DNA of 64,000 nt from Azolla caroliniana (taxonomy: Eukaryota; Polypodiophyta). Location of the stretch: the NCBI GenBank assembly GCA_043228905.1, contig JBHGNT010000007.1, forward strand, positions 15,562,001-15,626,000. Direction: 5' to 3'. The position numbers were made by a program, and so were the translations under genes. The notes beneath the pieces are model-generated. The model was not told the DNA's origin. It saw nothing but the letters and a program-made list of their open reading frames with translations, and did no database searches. Of this stretch, positions 34,930-46,090 are shown piece after piece (the stretch's first letter is position 1; the number at the start of each line of letters is the position of its first letter).

Positions 34930-37377
34930 CAATGATTCCGAGGAAGAAGAACCAGAGGACGAAGACTACCAGGGAAACCGCAGATATAATAAAGGAGGAC
35001 GACGTTACAAAAATCAGCGTCCGGCGAACAAACGTGGTGGCTTCAATGGGCCTCGCAGGAAACATCGACAGTATAGGGACCAACGGCATTACGACGAAAG
35101 TTTGGACGATGACCGGCACCAGGAGCCGCGTCGGGACCAACAACAACCACCACGGACTTTCAGAAGAATGAACCAAGATCGGGAGGACCAAGTCACACCT
35201 GGGGATAGGAACACGCCACCAGCTGCCGAGAAAGGCGAATCCAGCGTCCATTGTTTCGTTTGCCAACAGCCCGGACATTATGCCACTCAATGTCCACACT
35301 GCAAGGGCAAGGGCCCCGCCGTCAAAACAATTATGGCGGAAGTTCAGCAAGTTACGACAAGACAGCAAACGAAAAATGTTGATTGGGCCGTGCAAGATGA
35401 GATACGTCAAACAGCCCAAGCATGGGTCGAAAAAGTGAATGCGGCCAATATGGAATGCATGCGGTAGGAGTCCGCGAACAATGTTGGGCCATTGGAGGAA
35501 GACGTAATATCTCTGGATCCCATATGGCAAGCACTAGCATGTTGCGAAATAACACTGACCATGGAGAAGCGACTTCAACTAGTTTCACGGTTCCGCCAAG
35601 CCGTAGAGGATCGCATAACAGGTAGACCTGGGGTAAGTGTCTCCGCCAACTTTACGGACACTAGCGCCGGACCACAATCCAGCTATTAAGTTGGTATTAC
35701 AGGGTCAGGAAATCACAAGATGTGTAATCGACGGAGGCTCTAGTGTTAATGTAATTAGCATGAAGACATGCGAACAATTGGGAATTTCAGAATGGGAAGC
35801 TTGCCCGTTTTGGCTTCGCATGGCGGATACCTGCTCAGTAAAGCATTTAGGCTTAATCCGAAAATTAGGCATCATCATCGGCGGACATCGCTTCGACATC
35901 TCGGTGGTAGTCCTCGCCCTCGACGCCCCAGGAGCATATCCTATGTTGCTTGGCAAACCTTGGCTTCATTCGGCAAATATCAAACAGAGCTAGCAACATA
36001 AGTGCATCACTTTTTGACGCGGACGCACCAAGGTTCGCGTACCCACAGAGGAAATAGCGACACAACCCAAGGGGATAACACCGTTATACGCGGAAGATAT
36101 AAATATGTTGGATGGGGTGGATGATATAGAATTAGAAGCATACCTCGACGAGCACCCCCGAATCATTCCGCTATTCGAAATCGACGTAATAGAAACCGTG
36201 GCGGATTACACCACGCCTACTGCGCTCCACGACAAGGCTTATGAACCAGACCCAGAGTCGATATTAGAATTAAGCAGAGCACAGGCGACGTTCGAGAGGG
36301 AAATGAAAATTTCACGACGAGTCGTTGCCTTAGCCTAAGAAGAAGTGAATGTAGGTACGGCGTCAGACCCCCGATTCCTCTCCATCACAAAAGAGTTACT
36401 ACCAGATCAAAGAGAGGCGATGATAGCACTGCTCATGAAGTATAAAGATGTGTTCACTTGGTCCCATGAGGACATGAAGGGATTAGATCCGAAGTTCTAT
36501 CAACATAAGATCAATTTAGCGACCAATGCGAAACCAGTCCAACAACGTTGTCGTGCCTTTCGGCTCCGGATCGTTTGCATGAGTCGGGTGGGAACCACTG
36601 GGGTTTTGGACTAGGAGAAAGAAGAATATGAGATGAGGCTAGTAATGAATAGATTATTAGAAAGAGAGATAGAAATTTCGTGAATCCCACGAGTGTATTG
36701 TATTCGATTAATCAATATTTAGATAAGAATATGTATTTAGATTGAAAGAAAGATATAAGAAACTTGTGAATCCCACAAGTATAGATTATTTTCATGAATC
36801 CCACGATTATATTAATCGGTTGGTGTTTTCGGAAATATATCCAATTTCCAAATATTTCACAGACCTATTACATTGTGCTCCCCATCCTTATGTAGTGATG
36901 GGAGAGACTAAGCATAGCTACATGCTTTTTTCTAATATGTTCATGCACACTAAATGTGCATGTGATGCTTTTCTAATCCTTACTTTTATTTGCTAAATAT
37001 AGTGCTCATGCACACTAGATGTGCATGACTCACTTTTTAGTTGCTTGCGTTTTTCTATAAAATCTTCACGCACTCTAAAAATGCATGATTTACCTTTTAA
37101 TAAAGGTAGGCGCAAATAAAGCACTTATAGTTATTAAATCTATTTGTAAAACACTAAAGATAAGGTAGCATAATGGTAAAGTTGAGGCTATGTGGAGGTA
37201 TAGGGTTCAAATCTTGCCCTATGCATGTGATAAATATTTTGATATTCTTATTTTTTTTATTTATATGTAATTAAATCGGTTATATTATTTTTACTTTTTC
37301 ACATTGTGTACGAAATACACTACGACAGCGTCAATACTGCATGAATCCAAATTACGCGGCTCGCGTAAAAGAGGAAA
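34930..37377 (+). repeat. 2,448-bp tandem unit, copy 2
   Basis: No difference from copy 1 was noticed by eye. It repeats the second zinc knuckle, protease, RT linker and inverted solo LTR F (36549-37327). Confidence 0.95.
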
Positions 37378-39825
37378 CAATGATTCCGAGGAAGAAGAAC
37401 CAGAGGACGAAGACTACCAGGGAAACCGCAGATATAATAAAGGAGGACGACGTTACAAAAATCAGCGTCCGGCGAACAAACGTGGTGGCTTCAATGGGCC
37501 TCGCAGGAAACATCGACAGTATAGGGACCAACGGCATTACGACGAAAGTTTGGACGATGACCGGCACCAGGAGCCGCGTCGGGACCAACAACAACCACCA
37601 CGGACTTTCAGAAGAATGAACCAAGATCGGGAGGACCAAGTCACACCTGGGGATAGGAACACGCCACCAGCTGCCGAGAAAGGCGAATCCAGCGTCCATT
37701 GTTTCGTTTGCCAACAGCCCGGACATTATGCCACTCAATGTCCACACTGCAAGGGCAAGGGCCCCGCCGTCAAAACAATTATGGCGGAAGTTCAGCAAGT
37801 TACGACAAGACAGCAAACGAAAAATGTTGATTGGGCCGTGCAAGATGAGATACGTCAAACAGCCCAAGCATGGGTCGAAAAAGTGAATGCGGCCAATATG
37901 GAATGCATGCGGTAGGAGTCCGCGAACAATGTTGGGCCATTGGAGGAAGACGTAATATCTCTGGATCCCATATGGCAAGCACTAGCATGTTGCGAAATAA
38001 CACTGACCATGGAGAAGCGACTTCAACTAGTTTCACGGTTCCGCCAAGCCGTAGAGGATCGCATAACAGGTAGACCTGGGGTAAGTGTCTCCGCCAACTT
38101 TACGGACACTAGCGCCGGACCACAATCCAGCTATTAAGTTGGTATTACAGGGTCAGGAAATCACAAGATGTGTAATCGACGGAGGCTCTAGTGTTAATGT
38201 AATTAGCATGAAGACATGCGAACAATTGGGAATTTCAGAATGGGAAGCTTGCCCGTTTTGGCTTCGCATGGCGGATACCTGCTCAGTAAAGCATTTAGGC
38301 TTAATCCGAAAATTAGGCATCATCATCGGCGGACATCGCTTCGACATCTCGGTGGTAGTCCTCGCCCTCGACGCCCCAGGAGCATATCCTATGTTGCTTG
38401 GCAAACCTTGGCTTCATTCGGCAAATATCAAACAGAGCTAGCAACATAAGTGCATCACTTTTTGACGCGGACGCACCAAGGTTCGCGTACCCACAGAGGA
38501 AATAGCGACACAACCCAAGGGGATAACACCGTTATACGCGGAAGATATAAATATGTTGGATGGGGTGGATGATATAGAATTAGAAGCATACCTCGACGAG
38601 CACCCCCGAATCATTCCGCTATTCGAAATCGACGTAATAGAAACCGTGGCGGATTACACCACGCCTACTGCGCTCCACGACAAGGCTTATGAACCAGACC
38701 CAGAGTCGATATTAGAATTAAGCAGAGCACAGGCGACGTTCGAGAGGGAAATGAAAATTTCACGACGAGTCGTTGCCTTAGCCTAAGAAGAAGTGAATGT
38801 AGGTACGGCGTCAGACCCCCGATTCCTCTCCATCACAAAAGAGTTACTACCAGATCAAAGAGAGGCGATGATAGCACTGCTCATGAAGTATAAAGATGTG
38901 TTCACTTGGTCCCATGAGGACATGAAGGGATTAGATCCGAAGTTCTATCAACATAAGATCAATTTAGCGACCAATGCGAAACCAGTCCAACAACGTTGTC
39001 GTGCCTTTCGGCTCCGGATCGTTTGCATGAGTCGGGTGGGAACCACTGGGGTTTTGGACTAGGAGAAAGAAGAATATGAGATGAGGCTAGTAATGAATAG
39101 ATTATTAGAAAGAGAGATAGAAATTTCGTGAATCCCACGAGTGTATTGTATTCGATTAATCAATATTTAGATAAGAATATGTATTTAGATTGAAAGAAAG
39201 ATATAAGAAACTTGTGAATCCCACAAGTATAGATTATTTTCATGAATCCCACGATTATATTAATCGGTTGGTGTTTTCGGAAATATATCCAATTTCCAAA
39301 TATTTCACAGACCTATTACATTGTGCTCCCCATCCTTATGTAGTGATGGGAGAGACTAAGCATAGCTACATGCTTTTTTCTAATATGTTCATGCACACTA
39401 AATGTGCATGTGATGCTTTTCTAATCCTTACTTTTATTTGCTAAATATAGTGCTCATGCACACTAGATGTGCATGACTCACTTTTTAGTTGCTTGCGTTT
39501 TTCTATAAAATCTTCACGCACTCTAAAAATGCATGATTTACCTTTTAATAAAGGTAGGCGCAAATAAAGCACTTATAGTTATTAAATCTATTTGTAAAAC
39601 ACTAAAGATAAGGTAGCATAATGGTAAAGTTGAGGCTATGTGGAGGTATAGGGTTCAAATCTTGCCCTATGCATGTGATAAATATTTTGATATTCTTATT
39701 TTATTTATTTATATGTAATTAAATCGGTTATATTATTTTTACTTTTTCACATTGTGTACGAAATACACTACGACAGCGTCAATACTGCATGAATCCAAAT
39801 TACGCGGCTCGCGTAAAAGAGGAAA
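37378..39825 (+). repeat. 2,448-bp tandem unit, copy 3
   Basis: The one difference I found from copies 1 and 2 is A at 39703, where copy 1 (34807) and copy 2 (37255) have T. After 39825 the sequence continues into the unduplicated RT of E. Confidence 0.95.
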
Positions 39826-40260
39826 TTCACAAACTTCTCAAGGTCGGATTCATTCAACCAGTCAAGCAAGCTACATGGCTAAGTCCAATAGTAGTCATAC
39901 CAAAGAAAAATGGCAAAATACGTGTGTTTGTGTGTGTGGACTACCGGAAATTGAACGTCGTAACCATTACAAACGCATTCCCTTTACCTTTCACCGACAG
40001 CGTACTGGATGCAGTCACAAGGCATGACATGTACAACTTTCTAGATGGCTTCAATGGGTACAATCAAGTATGCATGCACCCCGACGACCAAGAGAAGACG
40101 GCGTTTGTCATGGACTGGGGAGTTTATGCCGCAGTCGTCATGATGTTCAGGCTAAAGACGGCGCCGACTACATTTCAGCGGACAATCACAGAGATTTTTG
40201 GGGAATATATACCTGCCTTCATGTAGGTCTTTTTAGACGATTTTGCGATATATGGGATTG
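39776..40260 (+). pseudogene. Element E reverse transcriptase
   Basis: After the solo LTR the RT continues: NPNYAARVKEEIHKLLKVGF, PVKQATWLSPIVVIPKKNGK, VDYRKLN, TAFVMDWGVYA and TFQRTITEIFGEY. A TAG interrupts it at 40225. The next residues VFLDDFAIYG hold the catalytic region (YLDD is expected, FLDD is seen). The PVKxATWLSxIVxxPKKNGK arrangement is typical of non-chromoviral (Tat/Athila-like) plant gypsy elements. Confidence 0.85.
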
Positions 40261-40503
40261 AATAAAGCTGAACATTTTACGCATCTACAGCTTTGCCTGG
40301 AGCGTTGTTGAACTTCACGCTTAAGCCTGAATCCCGCCAAATGCGCCTTTGGCGTCACCAACAGGGCCCTCCTCGGCCACCTAGTCAGTAAGGAGGGGAT
40401 AGCGGTCGATCCAAACAAAATCTCCGCAATTACTCATGTAAAGACGCCGACAAATGCCAAAGCACTCAACCGATTTCGGGGACAAATACGATGGCACAGT
40501 CGG

Positions 40504-41148
40504 ATGATACGCTATTTGGCGGATTTTGCCACACCATTACATGCCACCATCCACCGTACTCCTTTCAAATGGATAGCAATGGAAGAAAAAGCGTATGATG
40601 CACTAAAAATAATGCTAATGCAGGCACCAATCGTACAGCCACCAGATTGGGCGAAACCATTTCACGTGTTTGTGGATGCCTCGGATATGGCAGTAGGTAG
40701 TGCGTTGATGCAGCTCATGGAGCCGAATTGGTACCGACCAGTGTACTACGCCAGTCGGAAACTATCAACGGCTGAGCGTAACTATTCCACAACGGAACGT
40801 GACGCGTTGGGTATGATATACAGCATCAATAAATTCCGGCATTATCTACTAGGGTGAAAATTCACGTTTCACGTGGATCATACGGCATTACTATATCTGG
40901 TGGGGAAACAAGCACTGACAGGGAAATTGGCTAGATGGATGTTGTTGCTCCAAGAATTCGACTTTGTAATTCAGCACCGACCGGGTACGCAACACGCGGT
41001 GGTGGATTTCTTGAGCAGATTAGATAATGCAGAAATGGTGCAAAAAGATGACGACGACTTTCCGGATGCGGACATCCTGTGTATAGCAACTTTAGCGGCA
41101 AGAACAGAAAAGACTTTTCTGGATCAGTGGTTGATGGAAATGACCTAG
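40504..41148 (+). pseudogene. Element E RNase H
   Basis: FHVFVDASDMAVGSALMQ carries the first catalytic aspartate, and TERDALGMIYSINKFRHYLLG continues the fold. After a stop at 40855 comes FHVDHTALLYLVGKQAL, then GTQHAVVDFLSRLDN, which corresponds to the usual ADxLSR end. Breaks between 40260 and 40500 lie in the connection segment. Confidence 0.83.
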
Positions 41149-41182
41149 TTTCTGACCACGGGATTACCGCCACCACAACTAA

Positions 41183-42030
41183 GTACAGACCAAGGTTGTT
41201 AGGTATGTTAGGTACGGTACGGATACCATACGTATTTAACGTTTTAATACCCGTATAGGTCCTCCTAATTTAAAAATATGTTAAATACGTTTTCTTAATA
41301 TGTTAAATACTTATAAAATACGTATTTTAGGTATAGTACATTAAATACTTCTAGAATTTGAAAATTATTTACCTTTCTAAAAAATATCTATAATATAGTA
41401 AAAAACATCTATGTTTACACAATTTTGTGATGTACAATGTAGTTCTACATCCTAAAATGCATATAAGACATTTGAACATTTCACATCCTAAAATACTTGT
41501 AGTAGTAATATGGATGTTGACATTCCCTTATTCTATAAATCAGTGTAAGTGTGTATCATGATGTTCTACTTCAAATTGTAATTATTTACAATTATGCCTT
41601 CATAGATTGAGGAATCTCTACGATTATCACACTCATGATAGGTTTCTCTTTTCTTCGTTTTCTTCTTATTCTTCTTCTATCTACTGCGATTATCACACTC
41701 AGGACAGGTTTATGTATTATTTTCTCTCTTCTTCTTCTTCTTCTTCATCTTCTTCATCGTCATCTCTTCTATTCTTCTTTCTTCCTTCCTTTGGCTTCTT
41801 TTTCACTAAATTTTTCTTTTTCTTTTGCTTTTTGTTAGGTTTTTACTTACATTTTCTTTATAAATACGTATTATACTTGTTTTTTTATAAATACGTTAAA
41901 TACCGTATTGGACAAATGTACATGATATTTGACTGAACAACATTGAGGTATAGTACGTACTATACAAATGATGAGGTACTATACGTATTTAAACGTTAAA
42001 TACGGGTACGTAAACAACCATGGTACAGAC
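41183..42030. mobile_element. hAT-like non-autonomous DNA transposon
   Basis: An 832-bp insert (41191-42022) is flanked by perfect 8-bp duplications GTACAGAC at 41183-41190 and 42023-42030. Its ends are CAAGGTTGTT and AACAACCATG, an inverted repeat matching in 9 of 10 bases. The inside is AT-rich with several copies of ACGTATTTAACG-type motifs near both ends and a TTC/TC-rich stretch. No transposase is encoded. Removing it rejoins the E pol frame. An 8-bp duplication with CA..TG-type ends fits the hAT superfamily. Confidence 0.85.
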
Positions 42031-42548
42031 GAGAAAAAATGGTTGGCCATCCGGAGTCGTAATTTCTGTTTAGTCGAAGACATCACCAAGGTAGTGACGG
42101 CATCTAGAGGCGCGGAATACGGCAAGATGAGAAGGCAGTGGTTTTACGCGAAGCTCACTCTGGTATGGCGGGAGGACATTACGCGGGAAATGTTACAGCT
42201 CGGAAAATCTGGCAAGCAGGACTTTGGTGGCCGACTACGCAAAAGGATGCGTATGAATATTGCAAACAGTGTGATCTATGCCAACGGATGGGCCAACCCA
42301 CGGAAGTCGCGAAAATGCCACATCAACTAGTGTTGCCGTTGGATCCTTTCTAAAAATGGGGGCTGGATTTTGTGGGAACCTTTACCCCGGCGGCTGCCCG
42401 AATCAGCAGTAAGTATATCCTGGTGGTTGCGAATTACTGCACCAAGTGGGTAGAAGCGAAACCACTACGCGAAAATACTGCGGCAGTCACAGCGAAATTC
42501 CTTTACGAACATATCTAGTGTCGTTTTGGCTGCCCTATTGAGCTCATT
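42031..42548 (+). pseudogene. Element E integrase (truncated)
   Basis: The frame shows a zinc finger (GGHYAGNVTARKIWQAGLWW and YCKQCDLCQRMG), then the start of the catalytic core (GLDFVGTFTPA, YCTKWVEAKPLRENTA, FLYEHI, stop, CRFGCPIELI). It stops abruptly where copia sequence begins, before the second aspartate and the glutamate. The first stretch (42031-42180) is shifted in frame. Confidence 0.85.
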
Positions 42549-44525
42549 AGGAAATGCATTTTCCTTGGATATGGATCAGACGGCGAAGTGGGATACCGAC
42601 TCTGGGACCCCGAACGCAGACAAATCGTTCGAAGTTCGGACGTTGTGTTCAACGAGTCGGCTATGACTCCATCAGTCGAAACACCAATCGAAGTCCGAAG
42701 GGTAACATTTTCCGATGTGCCGACCCTTCAAGAAGGCCCTGCTCTTAACACACGGTCAGCTTCACGGGTAGCTGAACCTTACACTACCGACTCGGACAAC
42801 TCCGACTCGGCACAGCAGAATAATTCGCTTTCGGACCATCCGACCTCGATACCCGATGCGACCAGTCCAGTCATACCTCGATGATCCGAGAGACTGTCGC
42901 AACCTCTGGAGAGGTATTCTCCTAGAATTTTCTTCACCGACGCCGGCGAACCGACGTCTTACGAAGAAGCATCGACATCTGTCGATTCAGCCACCTGGCA
43001 TCTGGCGATGGAGTCGGAAATGCACTCCATTCGGGCAAACAAGACTTGGGACCTGGTCGAATTACCTAAGAATCGACGTGCTCTTCCTTGCAAGTGGGTT
43101 TATCGACTAAAAGAGACGTCTGATTCGACCACCCCAAAGTACAAGGCCAGATTAGTTGCGAAGGGCTTCCGACAAGAATATGGCGTCGACTTCGACGAGA
43201 TTTTTTCACCAGTGGTGAAAATGACAACCCTTCGTTTTCTACTCGGCGTAGTGGCAGCCGACGACTTGGAGCTGATTCAGCTAGATGTCAAAACAGCCTT
43301 CCTCCATGGTGATCTTGAAGAGGAAATTTATATGGAGCAGCCAAAAGGCTTCGTGGCAACTGGCCAAGAACATCTAGTCTGCCGACTCAGGAAGAGTCTA
43401 TACGGCCTCAAACAGGCACCGCGACAATGGTACAAGAAGTTCGATGACTTCATCCAATCGATCGGCTTCTCAAAAAGCGATGAGGACCATTGTCTCTTTA
43501 CCACCACAGCTCAAGATGGATCACCCATCTTCCTCATCATTTACGTGGACGACATGCTAATTTCTGGACGCCACGCGGGCGAACTTGCCGATCTCATTCA
43601 GCAACTGCGGTTGAAGTTTGCCATGAAGGACCTCGGTCCGGCACGACACATACTTGGCATGAAGATTAGTCGGCACCGCGATAAAAGACATCTTTTTTTG
43701 TCTCAGACCGACTATATCGGACGTGTCTTGGAACGCTTCAACATGCAATCAGCCAAATCTGCTTCCACCCCGCTCCCCATGAATCTTCGGCTCTCTCAGC
43801 GAGACTGCCCGACATCCGGCCCGGAGGGGGAAGATATGAAGTCGGTACCGTATGCACCGGCAGTCGGCTCCCTTATGTACCTGATGGTCGCGACACGGCC
43901 TGATATCTCTCATGCCGTAGGAGTCGTTAGCAGATTTATGCACAATCCTGGCCGATCGCATTGGAACGCAGTCAAGCATGTGTTCAGATATCTGGCTGGC
44001 ACAAAAGACCACGGCATTCTTTTCGGTCCGAACCGAACCTCAGGCGTAGTCGGTTACACCGACTCGGATTTCGCCGGCTGTATAGACAGTCGGAAATCAA
44101 CAACCGGATACTGCTTCAAATTCGGCAATGGAGCAATTTCGTGGAAGTCGAAACTTCAGGAGTGCACAGCGACCTCAACGACCGAAGCAGAATATGTAGC
44201 TGCGTCCGACGCTGCAAAAGAAGCTTTGTGGCTCGGCCGGCTGGCGCACACGTTTCGGCAAGTCGACCATGACTCGGCCCCAGTTGTCTATAGCGACAGT
44301 CAAGGTGTTGTTGCCCTGTCGAAAAATCCGGTTCACCACAACGCCTCCAAACATATCGACGTTCGATATCACTTCGTTCGGGACTGCGTCATTTCAGGGA
44401 AAATCGGTCTAGAGAAAATATCCACAACCGACAATGTCGCAGATGGAATGACCAAGTGTCTTTCGGCAGACCGCTTTCGGTCTCTTCGGCATCAGATGGG
44501 CGTAACGACAAACCAGTCCGGTTAG
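42549..44525 (+). pseudogene. Copia element D pol (integrase end, RT, RNase H)
   Basis: The copia sequence starts in the integrase C-terminus (KCIFLGYGSDGEVGYRLWDP) and continues in one frame to 44525 with a single TGA at 42882. The 505-codon part from 43008 is uninterrupted. It has RT start KTWDLVELPKNRRALPCKWV, FLHGDLEEEIYMEQPKGF, LRKSLYGLKQAPRQWYKKF and the catalytic LIIYVDDMLISG. RNase H follows with VGYTDSDFAGCIDSRKSTTGY, STTEAEYVAASDAAKEALWL and DSQGVVALSKNPVHH. Gag, protease and most of integrase are missing. It is fused in frame to gypsy element E. Confidence 0.9.
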
Positions 44526-44718
44526 AGCCGGACACAGCGCAGGATGGTTTCCGACAACCGACATCAGTTCCTTAATGATCGGCTTCAACTCTTCCGACCC
44601 GACCAGTTCGGTCTTCTGCCTTCGGACCCTGCCGACTCGAACAAAACTGATATGTCCGAGAACCTAGGTTTATACCTGTAATCTTAGATAACCCATGTAT
44701 ACGCCCATTACGGGGGAG

Positions 44719-44905
44719 TGTCGAATACAAGTGTATAATGGACGTATTCACACTATCCCCTTTGTATAGCTCAAGTTTGGGCCATTTGTGTAATTAGCAT
44801 AAACGGGAGTTGCCCTAAGTCGGTCACTATATAAAGTGACCTTGTAACCTTTTTGTAAGGTTGGTTGTATTGTTGTTTTCTATCTAATAGAAAGAGTCTT
44901 TTGTG

Positions 44906-44942
<37 letters not shown>

Positions 44943-44982
44943 GTGCACGATCTTGGTAACTGTCATACGCAGGTATTCAACA
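44719..44982 (+). mobile_element. 3' LTR of copia element D
   Basis: A CGGGGGAG polypurine tract (44711-44718) precedes TGTCGAATAC. The 264-bp LTR ends GTATTCAACA, the inverted match of its start with one mismatch. A TATATAAAG box at 44829-44837 lies inside an inverted repeat (GGTCACT...AAGTGACC), and a (TC)n run follows near 44910-44935. The 5' LTR is missing. Confidence 0.85.
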
Positions 44983-45303
44983 GCAATCGAATGCTACTTG
45001 ATCTTCCGCATTGACGGCCTTGTCTCTCCCAACATTGCGACGAGGACCTTTATCATATGAAGAGAAACAACGTCGTCAAGCAAATCGACTATGCTTATAT
45101 TGTGGAGGTCCAGGACATATTGTCATTCATTGTCCACACAGACCAAGACGTCAGGTATATCACATTAACTATGATAATAGAAATGAGTCTAGCATTATTG
45201 ATAATAGAAATGAGTCTAGCATTGTTGAAACTGTGCCAACTAGTGTTTCTAGTAATCCAACTCTATCCAATAAGTTTGAGGTCCTAAACTAATTAGAAGA
45301 AAA

Positions 45304-45348
45304 GTCAAAAGAATAAGTCCGGCCAAAATCAGAGCCGTTTGGTTGGAC
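45304..45348 (+). promoter_or_regulatory. Frameshift-type stem-loop remnant of C
   Basis: GTCCGGCCAAA (45317-45327) pairs with TTTGGTTGGAC (45338-45348) through 11 pairs, two of them G-U, with a 10-nt loop. It follows GAATAA by zero bases, as in B. The heptamer has decayed to GTCAAAA. Confidence 0.5.
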
Positions 45349-45548
45349 AGTGTGGGTTCCATCTCTTCCAAGCATGTTAGTAGAGTTTTCTCAAGCCAAG
45401 TACAAGTTAGGACACCAAGTTGTCAACTTCATGTCCCAGCTCTCTTAGATACCGGAGCCAAATTTTATTTCATGGATAGAGATTTTGCCCGAAAACATCA
45501 AATAGCCTTGCATAAACTTCCTTGCCCAGTTTCCGTAGTAGTGATTGA

Positions 45549-46090
45549 AGGGGGAGTTTGTTGGGAATGTCCCTTCAGTGGGAGGATGATCTGACTATTC
45601 GGAAAGCCGACAGTCGAAGAGTCGGAAAACAAGAGCCGAGTTGATGAGGAACCGGAATTGTGTAAATAGCCAACTCGGGAGACTATATTTGTAAACAATC
45701 TGAATGTGCGCCCCATGAGGGCTATGTATGTAAATAGCCAGAAAGTTGTGTAAGCACATATGCAACTAGGGCAAACCTTTTTTGATACGTAGTGAAGAAT
45801 AGTAAGTGTGCAGAGAAAGCAGAGAGTGTGTGTGTGACCCGCGTCATAGCTGTGTGAGTAACAGCAGACGCGAAGAGCCCTATGCAGCTGATACACTCGA
45901 CAGAGTGTTGTATTTATCTTGGTGTTGTATATCCACTTTGTATAGTGAAGATTTTGTTCACCCGTGGTTTTCCCCGTTTTAGGGTTTCCACGTAAATCTC
46001 TGTGCACCATTGTTCATTTTGTCTTTGTTTCTTAGCATATTTAACGCACAGTTCGTTTATTGTGATCTATTCCGCAACGATTTCTCGACA
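45549..46090 (+). mobile_element. Copia-type LTR inserted in chromovirus C protease
   Basis: AAGGGGGAGTT followed by TGTTGGGAATGTCC at 45559 looks like a polypurine tract plus LTR start. The insert ends around ATTCCGCAACGA (46069-46080), roughly the inverted match of the start. Protease coding resumes at about 46091 ([14 protein letters not shown]). Because the polypurine tract is included, it may be a truncated element rather than a clean solo LTR. No duplication was identified. Confidence 0.5.

Noticed and set aside
32482-39825. CRISPR array or satellite
   Set aside because: The repeats are 2.4 kb, contain retrotransposon genes and have no spacers. A partial element triplication explains them fully.
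41607-41936. Serine/phenylalanine-rich 109-codon ORF inside the hAT-like element
   Set aside because: It is a translation of a TTC/TCT-rich simple stretch. No transposase motif is present.
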